A stretch of DNA of 64,000 nucleotides from Epilithonimonas sp. JDS (GCF_021261315.1 NZ_JAJSAX010000002.1:248001-312000); one strand, 5' to 3'; shown: positions 54,568 through 63,543, numbered from the stretch's first letter. A program made the numbers and translations. The notes: generated by a model not told the origin, from the sequence alone.

Positions 54568-54599
54568 AAAAAAAAGCCTCAGAAAATTCTGAGGCTTTG
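54568..54599. terminator. Bidirectional terminator between orphan gene and the acyltransferase E2 gene
   Basis: AAAGCCTCAGAA / TTCTGAGGCTTT perfect stem with A and T runs, between converging genes. Confidence 0.85.
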
Positions 54600-54602
54600 A
54601 TT

Positions 54603-55943
54603 TTATATTTCTGTATTGAGGTCCCAATTTTCGAGATAATCGTTGACGTGTTTCAGGAACATTCCGCCTAAACTTCCGTCCACTACTCTATGGTCATAAG
54701 AATGCGACATAAACATCTTCTGACGGATGGCAATCACATCTCCAAACTCAGTTTCGATAACGGCCGGTTTTTTCACAATCGCTCCAACTGCCAAAATCGC
54801 AACCTGAGGCTGAGGAATAATCGGTGTTCCCATCAGATTTCCGAAAGTTCCAACATTTGAAATGGTGTAAGTCGCACCTTGTGTGTCGGCCGGAGTCAGT
54901 TTTTTGTTACGTGCTCTGTAAGCCAAATCGTTAATTGCTTTTGCCAACCCCGACAAACTTAATTGGTCAGCATTTTTGATTACTGGAACAATCAGATTTC
55001 CGTCTGGAAGCGCTGTCGCCATTCCGATATTGATATTCTTTTTCTTGATGATTTTATCACCATCCACAGAAACGTTGATCATCGGAAAATCCTGAATCGC
55101 TTTCACGACCGCTCTAATGAAAATCGGCATAAAAGTAAGTTTCTCACCTTCTCTTTTCTGATAAGAATCTTTGTTCTTTGCTCTCCAGGTCACGACATTC
55201 GTCACGTCGGATTCTATGAAAGAAGTCACGTGTGGCGAAGTGTGTTTGCTGTTCACCATTGCCTCTGCAATGATCTTGCGCACACGATCCATTTGGATGA
55301 TCTCGTCGCCTTCACCAACCTGAATTGGAGCACTGGAAACCTTCGGAGCCGGTGCTGAAGTCTGAGCAGGCTGAGAAACAACTTGCTGTGCAGGCACTGA
55401 TTTAGCCTCAGCATTAGTTCCTCTATTTTTAACAAAATCGAGAATGTCTTCTTTTGTGATTCTGCCCTCCAGTCCGCTTCCTATGATATTTTTAAGTTCA
55501 GAGTCCGTAATGTTTTCCTGCTGAACAATATTCTTAACTAAAGGTGATAAATATAAATCTGAATTCTGATTTGATGAATTTTCGAAAACGTTCGTCAATG
55601 GCTGCTCCAAAGTGCTGATCACTTCCGGCTCAGGCTGGTGGATCTGATCCTTTACTTCTTCATATGACTTTGGCTCAGGCGTTTCGGATTCCGAAGAACC
55701 GCTTTCCGTTTCCAAAATCGCAATGGCCTCACCGATCTTTGCAACATCATCTTTCTGTTTCAGAATCTTGATAATTTTCCCCGAAACTGGTGTTGGTACA
55801 TCGGAATCTACTTTGTCTGTTGCAATTTCTACAACAGAATCGTCCTCTTTAATAAAATCACCTTCATTGAACATCCAGCTGATAATTGTTGCTTCCATAA
55901 CTCCTTCGCCCATACTTGGGAGTAATAGTTTGTATTCTGCCAT
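54603..55943 (-). CDS. 2-oxo acid dehydrogenase E2 (dihydrolipoamide acyltransferase), branched-chain type
   Basis: 446 residues from ATG 55943 (eight unneeded residues upstream). One lipoyl domain (1-75) with lipoyl Lys in EIATDKVDSDVP (about 42). A linker rich in Pro/Gln/Ser, a subunit-binding domain (about 140-180, YLSPLVKNIVQQENI), then the acyltransferase core ending in SYDHRVVDGSLGGMFL. The start LLLPSMGEGVMEATIISW is typical of branched-chain 2-oxo acid E2 rather than pyruvate E2, which is separately encoded at 4.5 kb. 2-oxoglutarate E2 is a less likely alternative. No E1 gene is adjacent. Confidence 0.88.
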   Translation of the reverse strand: MAEYKLLLPSMGEGVMEATIISWMFNEGDFIKEDDSVVEIATDKVDSDVPTPVSGKIIKILKQKDDVAKIGEAIAILETESGSSESETPEPKSYEEVKDQIHQPEPEVISTLEQPLTNVFENSSNQNSDLYLSPLVKNIVQQENITDSELKNIIGSGLEGRITKEDILDFVKNRGTNAEAKSVPAQQVVSQPAQTSAPAPKVSSAPIQVGEGDEIIQMDRVRKIIAEAMVNSKHTSPHVTSFIESDVTNVVTWRAKNKDSYQKREGEKLTFMPIFIRAVVKAIQDFPMINVSVDGDKIIKKKNINIGMATALPDGNLIVPVIKNADQLSLSGLAKAINDLAYRARNKKLTPADTQGATYTISNVGTFGNLMGTPIIPQPQVAILAVGAIVKKPAVIETEFGDVIAIRQKMFMSHSYDHRVVDGSLGGMFLKHVNDYLENWDLNTEI

Positions 55944-56065
55944 TGTTTCTTTTTTGAATTTCTTCAAAAATACATTTTTTTTTATTAATTATATAATTCT
56001 ATTTTCAATAATTTAATCGTTTGATTTTTTTATAAATTTGGTATTCAAAATTTACAATTTCAACA

Positions 56066-56356
56066 ATGAATATTTACTTAAGCGCAGTCATTCATATCAA
56101 AGAAAACTATATGATGGATGGTATTGAATTATTAAAAAAGCTGGTTATAGAAACACGCAGAGAAAATGGCTGTATCCAATATGACCTCTTCGAAGATCAT
56201 AGGAACAAAGGTGTATTTTTCATCCACGAAACCTGGGCAACAAGCGAAGATCTGCATAGCCATCAAGTCTCTGACCATATGATGAAGTTTCGTGAAGGAA
56301 TCTCGTCTCTACTGGAAAAACCTAATACTGTATATACTGGGAACAAACTCTTCTAA
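56066..56356 (+). CDS. Antibiotic biosynthesis monooxygenase-domain protein (YgiN-like)
   Basis: 96 residues; a single dimeric alpha/beta-barrel (ABM) domain. Family marks: TRRENGCIQYDLFEDHRN, FFIHETWATSEDLHSHQVSDHM. Such small proteins include quinol monooxygenase YgiN and putative detoxifying enzymes or heme-independent oxygenases; substrate unknown. It diverges from the E2 gene and stands alone. Confidence 0.85.
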   Translation: MNIYLSAVIHIKENYMMDGIELLKKLVIETRRENGCIQYDLFEDHRNKGVFFIHETWATSEDLHSHQVSDHMMKFREGISSLLEKPNTVYTGNKLF

Positions 56357-56493
56357 TTACATTATTTATAAAATTATAGTTAAAGTTATATCAAAAATTT
56401 AAATATTTGAAAATTGTTTATATTTAATTCAGCAAAAAAGAAAATTTTCAATATTTTTGTTAATCCTTTTTTTTAAATAAATTTAATTTTAGT

Positions 56494-59091
56494 ATGAAAA
56501 TAAATCAACTATCTAAGTGTGCAGGTATTGGCGTTTTCTTTTTGTTTGCCAATCTTAATGCGCAGTCTAGCGAAAAAGTAATCAAAAACTTCATCAAGTC
56601 TGATGTAAGTTTCCGCAACAATGAAAATGCAGAATTCAAAATTATCAATGAAGATAACTCTGCAAGTTTAAAATCCAATATTGTTAATGTTCAGCAATAT
56701 CACGGTACAACTCCTATCTATAAGTCTTTAGCAAAAGCTGTTATCAGAGATGGACAGGTTGTTTCTTTTAATAATAATTTTAAAAAAGTCAACAGTACTA
56801 TCGCTGCCGACAAGATAGATAAATCAGAAGCTTTTTCTACAGCTTTGAGATTTTTGGAGATCCCGGATAATGGTTTCCAGCTTATGGACGATAAAGACGG
56901 CGATCTAATTAATCTACCTGACAGTAAAGTGGCGAGCGTAAGGTTTTATTATGAAAAAAATAATACTTTGATTCCTGCTCAGCTGTTCTTTATTAATCAA
57001 AGTAAAGACAACAAATTTTTTGGAACTCTGGTAAGTCTTACGACTGGAGAAATCCTTGAAAACAATAAAATGATTGACGAATGTTCTTTCGAGGCTGATC
57101 ATTTTTCGGGCGAATCTTCTTCAGATGTTTCAAATCATTTGGTAGCTCATTTCAACAATCACACAGCTTCAAAAAATCAAACAAAAGCTGCTACCGATGC
57201 AACCTATAGCGTATTTCCTTTCCCAATTGAAGCTCCTACTTTCGGTGCCAAAAGTACCGTTACAAATCCTTGGGATCTTACTGCTTCGCCAGAAGGATGG
57301 CATTCTAACGGAACTGTAAACTACACAAATACATATGGTAATAATGTTCTTGCTTACGTAGACAATGGTGCTACAAATACGGCTGGATTTTCGCCGGTAA
57401 GCACAACCACAGGAAGTTTAACTTTTGATTTTCCTTTTGCCGAAGCAACAAATTTAAGCGCATATGATAACAGAGCATCTGCAGTAACCAATTTATTTTA
57501 TGCTAATAACATGATCCATGATATTATGTACAAATTTGGATTTACAGAATCTACAAGAAACTTCCAAACCAATAATTTTGGAAAAGGTGGCGCTGGAAAC
57601 GATGCTGTAAGAGCGGAAGCATTTGACGGAAGTGGTTACAACAATGCTAATTTTGCTTCAGGTTATGAAATTCTTAATAGCAATGGATCTTACTCCACAC
57701 AAGCGCCAAGAATGCAAATGTACCTCTGGAATTACGCCGTTTCTGCAAACAACAGGCTGTTCTACACAGATCCTGTTTTAGCTACTAGACCGCTTGTCAA
57801 TACAGGTTCTGCAAATTTCGGTAGACAATTAATGGAAACAGGAATCACTGGTGATGTTGTAATCCCTACCGTGGCTAGTGGATGTACTGCAATGGCAGCG
57901 GGTAGTCTATCTGGGAAAATTGCAATTGTAAATGCAACAACAGCTGGAGGATGTGGGTACAATATTAAAGCAAAAACAATGCAGGATGCCGGTGCGATTG
58001 GATTAATTGTTCACAGAACCACCTCAAATACAATCACTAACATCTCGGTCAACAACGTAACCAATGTCAGTATTCCGTCTATTATGATTCCTAAAGACGA
58101 AGGAGATTTCATCCTTTCAGAAATAGAAGCAGGCAGAACAGTAAATGTTAATCTTAAAAATCTTGCTGTTGGTTATAAAAATTCAAGTTTTGACAATGGT
58201 GTAATGATCCACGAATACGGACACGGAATTTCCAATAGATTAACAGGCCAAGGTTACAACTGTTTAACAAATCTTGAGCAGATGGGAGAAGGCTGGTCCG
58301 ATTTTTTTGCTCTAATGCTTACAAATACGCCTAGCTATACATCAACTACTGCGAGAGGTATCGCTACTTATTCTGTGAACTCTGCGACAACTGCAGGTGG
58401 CATCAGACAGTACAGATATACAACCAACATGAATGTAAATCCTCATACGTATGCAGACACGAATGCAACAGGCGGACAGCCACACGCTGTAGGAGAAATC
58501 TGGGCAACGATGCTTTGGGATCTTCATTGGGCAATGGCTGCAAAGTATGGATACAACTACGATATTACTGCTGATCCAAACTCCGGAAGTGCAAAAGCAC
58601 TTCAACTGGTGATGGATGGACTCAAACTTCAACCTTGTAATCCAAATTTCGTGTCTGGTAGGGATGCTATTTTACAGGCAGATCAATTAGCTGGCGGCAT
58701 TGACAACTGTCTGATTTGGAATGTATTTGCAAAAAGAGGTTTAGGTCTTACTGCTTCTGCGGGAACTGCAGCAAGTATTACAGATCAGGTTGAAAAATTC
58801 GATGTACCAGCTGCGTGTGTTCTTGGAACAGATGACATTGCTAAAAATAAAGCTTTCGGAATCTATCCAAATCCTGCAAAAGGAGAATTCTTTATCAAAG
58901 CTGCTCCTACTGTAGGAAATGCAACGATCAAAGTGGAAGTTCTTGATATGAACGGAAAATTGGTTAAAACGCTCGAGAGAAAGAAGAATAGCTCAGAGTC
59001 TATTTCTACAAAAGGTCTTGTAAAAGGAACATATTTGGTAGTAATCACCGAAAATGGTAAATCCAATGCAGAGAAATTGATCGTAGAATAA
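56494..59091 (+). CDS. Secreted M36 (fungalysin-type) metallopeptidase with type IX sorting domain
   Basis: 865 residues. Signal peptide about 1-23 (ends LNAQS). Pro-region with FTP-like repeats (about 30-190). The catalytic zinc site is HEYGHGISNRL (about 570) with downstream Glu in GEGWSDFFALM. A protease-associated (PA) domain is inserted before it (about 440-560, SGKIAIVNATTAGGCG, AIGLIVHRT). The C-terminal sorting domain (about 790-865, KAFGIYPNPAKGEFFI, KLIVE end) directs export through the type IX system. Likely degrades extracellular protein. Terminator follows. Confidence 0.92.
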   Translation: MKINQLSKCAGIGVFFLFANLNAQSSEKVIKNFIKSDVSFRNNENAEFKIINEDNSASLKSNIVNVQQYHGTTPIYKSLAKAVIRDGQVVSFNNNFKKVNSTIAADKIDKSEAFSTALRFLEIPDNGFQLMDDKDGDLINLPDSKVASVRFYYEKNNTLIPAQLFFINQSKDNKFFGTLVSLTTGEILENNKMIDECSFEADHFSGESSSDVSNHLVAHFNNHTASKNQTKAATDATYSVFPFPIEAPTFGAKSTVTNPWDLTASPEGWHSNGTVNYTNTYGNNVLAYVDNGATNTAGFSPVSTTTGSLTFDFPFAEATNLSAYDNRASAVTNLFYANNMIHDIMYKFGFTESTRNFQTNNFGKGGAGNDAVRAEAFDGSGYNNANFASGYEILNSNGSYSTQAPRMQMYLWNYAVSANNRLFYTDPVLATRPLVNTGSANFGRQLMETGITGDVVIPTVASGCTAMAAGSLSGKIAIVNATTAGGCGYNIKAKTMQDAGAIGLIVHRTTSNTITNISVNNVTNVSIPSIMIPKDEGDFILSEIEAGRTVNVNLKNLAVGYKNSSFDNGVMIHEYGHGISNRLTGQGYNCLTNLEQMGEGWSDFFALMLTNTPSYTSTTARGIATYSVNSATTAGGIRQYRYTTNMNVNPHTYADTNATGGQPHAVGEIWATMLWDLHWAMAAKYGYNYDITADPNSGSAKALQLVMDGLKLQPCNPNFVSGRDAILQADQLAGGIDNCLIWNVFAKRGLGLTASAGTAASITDQVEKFDVPAACVLGTDDIAKNKAFGIYPNPAKGEFFIKAAPTVGNATIKVEVLDMNGKLVKTLERKKNSSESISTKGLVKGTYLVVITENGKSNAEKLIVE

Positions 59092-59110
59092 GCAATTGCA
59101 ATTACTTTAT

Positions 59111-59148
59111 AAAAATCCTTTTCAGCCTTGCTGGAGAGGATTTTTTTA
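59111..59148 (+). terminator. Terminator of the M36 peptidase gene
   Basis: AAAATCCTTTTCAGC-CTT-GCTGGAGAGGATTTTTTT; stem with small bulge and T7. Confidence 0.8.
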
Positions 59149-59184
59149 TTTATAACATTTAACAAACTTTATTATTCCTTAATA

Positions 59185-59214
59185 ATTGGCATTAATATTG
59201 AAAACTTAACTTTG
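59185..59214 (+). promoter_or_regulatory. Promoter of the LolA-like gene
   Basis: ATTG at 59185-59188 and TAACTTTG at 59207-59214 with an 18-base spacer; ATG follows at 59241. Confidence 0.5.
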
Positions 59215-59240
59215 TAAAACAATAAATCGTAAAAAATTAA

Positions 59241-59870
59241 ATGAAAAATTTCACCAAGTCTTTTTCTACTTTAGCTTTATTAGGAATTAATATTATGTTT
59301 TTTGGTCAGACCATTGATACGAAATCAAAAACGATTCTTGATGATGTAACCAAAAGTTATAAAAGCAAAAAGAATTCGTATTTTAAATTTTCATATGCTT
59401 CCGGATCGTCCACTCAAACTGGTATTTTTTACTCAGACAACACCCGGTACAAATTGAAAATTATGGGTACTGAACAAATCTTTGATGGTAACAAAATTTA
59501 CAGTATCAGTGATGAAGACAAGGAAATTACTATTGCAAAACCAACCGAAAATCAAGTTGCTTTTTCGCCTTTAAGTTATTTGGATTCATACAAAAAAGAT
59601 TACAATGTCAATTACTCAGGTAAGAAGACAATCAGCGGAATTCCTTTAGATGTAATCAAATTGACACCGGTAAAAGCTAACGGTCTGAAAAGTGTAACTC
59701 TGTATGTTAATACTCCTCAGAAAAAACTGATAAAACTTGAGCAGGTTTCCAATAACAACGATTTGGCAGTGATTACAATCAGTAATTACAAAGAAAACCA
59801 AATATTGTCACCTTCTGTCTTCACCTTTGACAAGTCGAAATATCAAAACTATCTGATTACAGAATTATAA
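59241..59870 (+). CDS. LolA-like outer-membrane lipoprotein carrier
   Basis: 209 residues. Signal peptide about 1-23 (ends MFFGQ). The rest matches the half-barrel LolA fold in pattern: ILDDVTKSYKSKKNSYFKFS, GIFYSDNTRYKLKIMGTE, IFDGNKIYSISDEDKEITI. Canonical LolA carries lipoproteins across the periplasm to LolB; Bacteroidota often have several LolA-like paralogs without LolB, so the cargo is not certain. Convergent with the DUF4294 gene; shared terminator. Confidence 0.85.
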   Translation: MKNFTKSFSTLALLGINIMFFGQTIDTKSKTILDDVTKSYKSKKNSYFKFSYASGSSTQTGIFYSDNTRYKLKIMGTEQIFDGNKIYSISDEDKEITIAKPTENQVAFSPLSYLDSYKKDYNVNYSGKKTISGIPLDVIKLTPVKANGLKSVTLYVNTPQKKLIKLEQVSNNNDLAVITISNYKENQILSPSVFTFDKSKYQNYLITEL

Positions 59871-59886
59871 AATTTATTATATAACA

Positions 59887-59921
59887 TAAAAAATGCATTA
59901 CGAAATCGTAATGCATTTTTC
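59887..59921. terminator. Bidirectional terminator between LolA-like and DUF4294 genes
   Basis: AAAAATGCATTACGA / TCGTAATGCATTTTT perfect stem. Confidence 0.85.
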
Positions 59922-59958
59922 ATTTGAACTAACTATATAACTAACTAAAAACTTTCAA

Positions 59959-60663
59959 CTACTTTTGAACCTTAAACTCATTGGCGCCAGGATATGGCTG
60001 TAAATAACCAAGATTCCAATTCGACTGTAATAATGATTCGACAAAAAGATCGTCTCGGAATTTATGAGGATCATAAGGCGTTTTCAGACTTACATCTGCC
60101 ACATTTCCTTTCACATTCCACCAAAAAGCACTCCAGCCACCTCTTAATTCTTTGATTATTTCATATACCGTTTTACCGGTTGCTCTGTTCATTAACTTAG
60201 CAAAAATCTGACCTTCGGTTGTTGTAAGCTCTCTCAGTTGCTTTTCATAATCAGAAGCCAATGCATTTTGCCTCTGCTTGATATATTTGGTTCGATCGGA
60301 ACCTGTAAGCTTGGAACTTTCTATTTTGATATCACGATATTGCTGTAACGCATTTAGAAATAAAGGATAAACACGATTCAGCTTTTTATTAAGGAAAAAA
60401 TAAAAATTTCTGTCTAACTGATTGTTGAAATGAGGGTTTGCGCGTAATGTCAATTCATCCATTACAATTACTTGCTCCCCATTGATCTTATAAATCTTCG
60501 CTTTTTGAACCTCATCATAGAAATACTCATTTCCATATTCATCTTTTTGCAATTTACTTTTAGGAATATCATCAAAAGATTTTACCTGCACAGTATCCTG
60601 TTGAGAAAAACAAAATACACCAGTAAACAAGAAAAGGATCGGGATCAGTTTATGAAAAATCAT
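59959..60663 (-). CDS. DUF4294 family protein
   Basis: 234 residues from ATG 60663 (the frame runs to 60702, but the signal peptide IFHKLIPILFLFTGVFCFSQ begins here). DUF4294 domain at about 35-215: NEYFYDEVQKAKIYKINGEQ, RANPHFNNQLDRNFYFFLNK, RVYPLFLNALQQYRDI and GKTVYEIIKELRGGWSAFWW. Function of the family unknown; secreted or periplasmic. Divergent from the M42 peptidase. Confidence 0.88.
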   Translation of the reverse strand: MIFHKLIPILFLFTGVFCFSQQDTVQVKSFDDIPKSKLQKDEYGNEYFYDEVQKAKIYKINGEQVIVMDELTLRANPHFNNQLDRNFYFFLNKKLNRVYPLFLNALQQYRDIKIESSKLTGSDRTKYIKQRQNALASDYEKQLRELTTTEGQIFAKLMNRATGKTVYEIIKELRGGWSAFWWNVKGNVADVSLKTPYDPHKFRDDLFVESLLQSNWNLGYLQPYPGANEFKVQK

Positions 60664-60720
60664 TACTTTTACATCATCTAAATTAACAAAGATTAATATC
60701 AAAAATCATTCCTATTAAAG

Positions 60721-61797
60721 ATGAAATTCGAAAAGAAATCAATTAAATTCTTAGAAGAATATTTAAATACCGCTTCGCCAACTGGTTACGAACATAATGG
60801 ACAAAAAGTCTGGATGGACTACATCAAACCCTATGTTGACAAAATTGAAGTCGATCATTATGGAACAGCGTACGGAATCATCAATCCGGAAGCCGTTTTC
60901 AAAGTGGTAATAGAAGCGCACGCCGATGAAATCTCTTGGTACGTGAATTACATTACCGATGACGGCTTGATCTATGTCATCCGAAATGGCGGATCCGATC
61001 AGACCATTGCGCCTTCCAAAGTTGTAAATATCCACGGCGAAAAAGGAATTGTTAAGGGTGTTTTCGGATGGCCTGCAATTCACACAAGGAGCGCTAATCA
61101 AAATGAACCAACGCCAAAAATTGAAAATATATTTATTGACTGCGGTGCAACATCCAAAAAAGAAGTTGAAGAATTGGGAGTTTTCGTTGGATGCATGATC
61201 ACTTATCCCGACGAGTTTTTTGAACTGAATGATAGATATTTTGTTTGCCGAGCACTGGACAACAGAATTGGCGGATTTATGATCGCAGAGGTTGCAAGAC
61301 TTTTGAAAGAAAACAAAAAGAAATTACCGTTCGGACTTTACATCACGAATTCCGTGCAGGAAGAAGTTGGACTTTATGGTGCAGATATGATTGCTGACAC
61401 CATCAAACCGAACATTGCCATTGTGACAGACGTGACCCACGACACCACAACACCAATGATCGAAAAGAAAAAAGAAGGCGACCAAAAATGTGGCGATGGA
61501 CCGGTTGTGTTCTTCGCACCAAGCGTTCATCACACCATCCGTGAATTAATCATTGATACAGCTAAAAATAAAGAAATCCCTTTCCAAAGAGCAGCAGCCA
61601 GCAGAGCAACAGGAACCGACACAGATGCTTTCGCCCATTCCAATGGTGGTGTTCCAAGTGCATTGATCTCATTACCTTTGCGATATATGCATACAACTGT
61701 AGAAATGGTCTCCAAAGAAGATGTCAGCAATGTGATCAAACTGATCTACGAAAGTCTTCTGAAAATCGAACCGACAATGAAATTGAAATACCATTAA
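60721..61797 (+). CDS. M42-family metallopeptidase (glutamyl aminopeptidase/endoglucanase M-type)
   Basis: 358 residues. Co-catalytic zinc or cobalt aminopeptidase, cytoplasmic, forming TET-type dodecamers in its family. Ligands and catalytic residues: His in IEAHADEISW (about 68), Asp in CRALDNRIGG (about 181), Glu-Glu in NSVQEEVGLYGA (about 215), Asp in VTDVTHD (about 238) and His in LRYMHTTVEM (about 325). FrvX and CelM annotations are interchangeable here. An inverted repeat separates it from rpe. Confidence 0.92.
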   Translation: MKFEKKSIKFLEEYLNTASPTGYEHNGQKVWMDYIKPYVDKIEVDHYGTAYGIINPEAVFKVVIEAHADEISWYVNYITDDGLIYVIRNGGSDQTIAPSKVVNIHGEKGIVKGVFGWPAIHTRSANQNEPTPKIENIFIDCGATSKKEVEELGVFVGCMITYPDEFFELNDRYFVCRALDNRIGGFMIAEVARLLKENKKKLPFGLYITNSVQEEVGLYGADMIADTIKPNIAIVTDVTHDTTTPMIEKKKEGDQKCGDGPVVFFAPSVHHTIRELIIDTAKNKEIPFQRAAASRATGTDTDAFAHSNGGVPSALISLPLRYMHTTVEMVSKEDVSNVIKLIYESLLKIEPTMKLKYH

Positions 61798-61842
61798 GGT
61801 TTTAGGATTTAGGTCTCAGTTATACCTTAATCCTAAAACCTT
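61796..61842. repeat. 14-bp perfect inverted repeat between M42 peptidase gene and rpe
   Basis: AAGGTTTTAGGATT (61796-61809) and AATCCTAAAACCTT (61829-61842); a further TTAATCCTAA follows. A long hairpin without T run. Confidence 0.75.
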
Positions 61843-61867
61843 AATCCTAATATCTAATAAAGTAAAA

Positions 61868-62518
61868 ATGAAAACAAAACTTATTGCACCTTCCCTTCTT
61901 TCCGCAGATTTTGGAAATCTACAGAGAGAGATCGAGATGCTCAACAATTCCCAAGCTGACTGGTTTCACGTGGATGTGATGGACGGCCGATTTGTCCCAA
62001 ACATTTCTTTCGGATTTCCCGTTATGAAAACCATTCAGCAACACGCCAAAAAATTTATCGACGTTCACTTGATGATTGTCGAGCCAGAAAAATATGTCGA
62101 AGAATTCATCGAGTTAGGAGCCGATTTGGTTTCCGTGCATTATGAAGCCTGCGTTCACCTCCACAGAACTATTAATTTGATTCAAAGCAAAGGTGCAAAA
62201 GCCGGTGTTGTACTGAATCCCGCCACTCCGGTTTTGATGCTAGAAGATATCATTGCCGACGTTGATTTGGTTTTGTTGATGAGTGTCAATCCAGGATTTG
62301 GTGGACAGAAATTCATTGAGAACACTTACAAAAAGATCAGTGAAACCAAAGATTTGATTTTGAGCAACAACTCCACCGCATTGATAGAAGTTGATGGTGG
62401 CGTAAATCTCGACAATGCCGGAAAACTGTTTGATGCAGGCGCAGACGTATTGGTCGCAGGAAATACAGTTTTCTCTTCGCAAGATCCGGAAAGAACGATT
62501 GAGCTATTGAAGTTATAA
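61868..62518 (+). CDS. rpe: Ribulose-phosphate 3-epimerase
   Basis: 216 residues, full length. Interconverts ribulose 5-phosphate and xylulose 5-phosphate in the pentose phosphate pathway. TIM barrel with metal/catalytic residues: IAPSLLSADFGNL (Ser and Asp), FHVDVMDGRFVPNISFG, DVHLMIVEPEKYV, LLMSVNPGFGGQKF and VDGGVNLDNAGKL. Single gene. Confidence 0.96.
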   Translation: MKTKLIAPSLLSADFGNLQREIEMLNNSQADWFHVDVMDGRFVPNISFGFPVMKTIQQHAKKFIDVHLMIVEPEKYVEEFIELGADLVSVHYEACVHLHRTINLIQSKGAKAGVVLNPATPVLMLEDIIADVDLVLLMSVNPGFGGQKFIENTYKKISETKDLILSNNSTALIEVDGGVNLDNAGKLFDAGADVLVAGNTVFSSQDPERTIELLKL

Positions 62519-62523
62519 AGTTA

Positions 62524-62640
62524 TTTGGAGCTTAATCCCGCTGTCCACTATATCTTTTTATTTTTTCAGAAGATTTGTCATCCAAACAAATTAATGACAA
62601 GAAAAAATAAAAAGGATGCCGTTCCCATCGGGGCTATAAA
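62524..62640 (+). repeat. Dispersed hairpin element, copy C
   Basis: GGAGCTTAATCCCGCTGTCC, TATATCTTTTTATTTTTTC ... GAAAAAATAAAAAGGAT stem, GCCGTTCCCATCGGGGC. Long-stem form, 6 bases after the rpe stop. Confidence 0.75.
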
Positions 62641-62650
62641 ACGATACTAC

Positions 62651-62686
62651 AAAAAACAGGCTACCATAAGTGATAGCCTGTTTTTT
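62651..62686. terminator. Bidirectional terminator for rpe and ndk
   Basis: AAAAAACAGGCTA / TAGCCTGTTTTTT perfect stem with 10-nt loop. Confidence 0.85.
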
Positions 62687-62707
62687 ATATTTAATTTTCA
62701 GAACGGA

Positions 62708-63127
62708 TTAAAAAATCTCTCTTCCTGAAAAATGGAATTGCGCTTCGATCAATGCATTCTCGTCTGAGTCAGAACCGTGAACTGCATTTTCTCCAATACT
62801 TCTTGCAAAAAGTTTTCTGATAGTTCCTTCAGCCGCTTCTGCAGGATTTGTCGCACCAATTGTAGTTCTGAAATCTTCCACTGCATTGTCTTTTTCCAAA
62901 ACTGCCGCTACGATTGGACCAGAAGACATGAAGTCAACCAACTCTCCGTAAAAGGGTCTTTCAGAATGTACTTCGTAGAATTTTTTAGCGTCAGCAACAG
63001 TAAGTTGCGTCAATTTCAAAGCTTTGATTTTAAAACCAGCTTCACTGATTTTTCCAAGGATCGCACCAATGTGTCCGTCTGCAACCGCATCTGGCTTGAT
63101 CATGGTAAATGTGATTTTTCCTGACAT
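62708..63127 (-). CDS. ndk: Nucleoside-diphosphate kinase
   Basis: 139 residues. Equilibrates nucleoside di- and triphosphates through a phosphohistidine. KPDAV at the start, [32 protein letters not shown] and the active-site His in [12 protein letters not shown] (about 115). Single gene; the 416-base gap upstream holds a putative sigma-54 transcript on the other strand. Confidence 0.96.
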   Translation of the reverse strand: MSGKITFTMIKPDAVADGHIGAILGKISEAGFKIKALKLTQLTVADAKKFYEVHSERPFYGELVDFMSSGPIVAAVLEKDNAVEDFRTTIGATNPAEAAEGTIRKLFARSIGENAVHGSDSDENALIEAQFHFSGREIF

Positions 63128-63197
63128 TATTTTTTAATTTTTGTTTTAAAGAAGTGCAAATTTACAATATTTTTTTCTACATTTGTCAACGGAAATT

Positions 63198-63212
63198 CTT
63201 TTCTGGGAAAAG
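63198..63212. promoter_or_regulatory. Palindrome CTTTTC-TGG-GAAAAG upstream of the sigma-54 promoter
   Basis: Perfect 6-base arms, 8 bases before the TGGCAC element. Candidate binding site for an activator or other regulator. Confidence 0.35.
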
Positions 63213-63219
63213 ATATTTT

Positions 63220-63235
63220 TTGGCACACAGTTTGC
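63220..63235 (+). promoter_or_regulatory. Sigma-54 (RpoN) -24/-12 promoter
   Basis: TTGGCACACAGTTTGCT fits yTGGCACgnnnnTTGCw with the required 10 bases between GG and GC. Predicted start about 63246. Confidence 0.6.
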
Positions 63236-63245
63236 TACTTAATAT

Positions 63246-63313
63246 TCGATTCTCATGTTTAATTTGAGTTTTCATGGTTATTAGTTTTTACCCTGCTTCG
63301 GCAGGGTTTTTTG
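63246..63313 (+). ncRNA. Putative short sigma-54-dependent transcript
   Basis: About 65-70 bases between the -24/-12 promoter and a strong terminator (CCCTGC-TTCG-GCAGGG with TTCG tetraloop and T6). It contains an ATG frame of nine codons (MFNLSFHGY) at 63255-63284 directly before the hairpin. It could be a small regulatory RNA or a leader peptide with no downstream gene on that strand; the next gene is antisense. Confidence 0.45.
63290..63313 (+). terminator. Strong intrinsic terminator of the short transcript
   Basis: ACCCTGC-TTCG-GCAGGGT followed by TTTTT; plus strand only has the T run. Confidence 0.85.
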
Positions 63314-63426
63314 TTTTTGTTCCTAAAAATTTGAAAATAAAAAATCCGCCAAAACACATTGATTTCTTTTGGCGGATTAATAATATGACTTGCGTCAAAT
63401 ATATGTTGTAATCTGATTTAAATAAC

Positions 63427-63541
63427 AAACCCGCAGCCCGACTTGAGTGGAAATCCTTTTTTGCATTAACCAATAGTTCAACTAAATTGTAACCGTCGAG
63501 CAAAAAAGATTGGGAACGGAAGGCGGACAAAGCTGCCCAAA
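63427..63541 (-). repeat. Dispersed hairpin element, copy D
   Basis: Minus strand: TTTGGGCAGCTTTGTCCGCC, TTCCGTTCCCAATCTTTTTTG ... CAAAAAAGGATT, TCCACTCAAGTCGGGCTGCG. Begins two bases past the purF stop. Confidence 0.8.
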
Positions 63542-63543
63542 TT

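Noticed and set aside
62525-62728. 67-residue open frame after rpe
   Set aside because: Encoded by hairpin element C and the rpe/ndk terminator.
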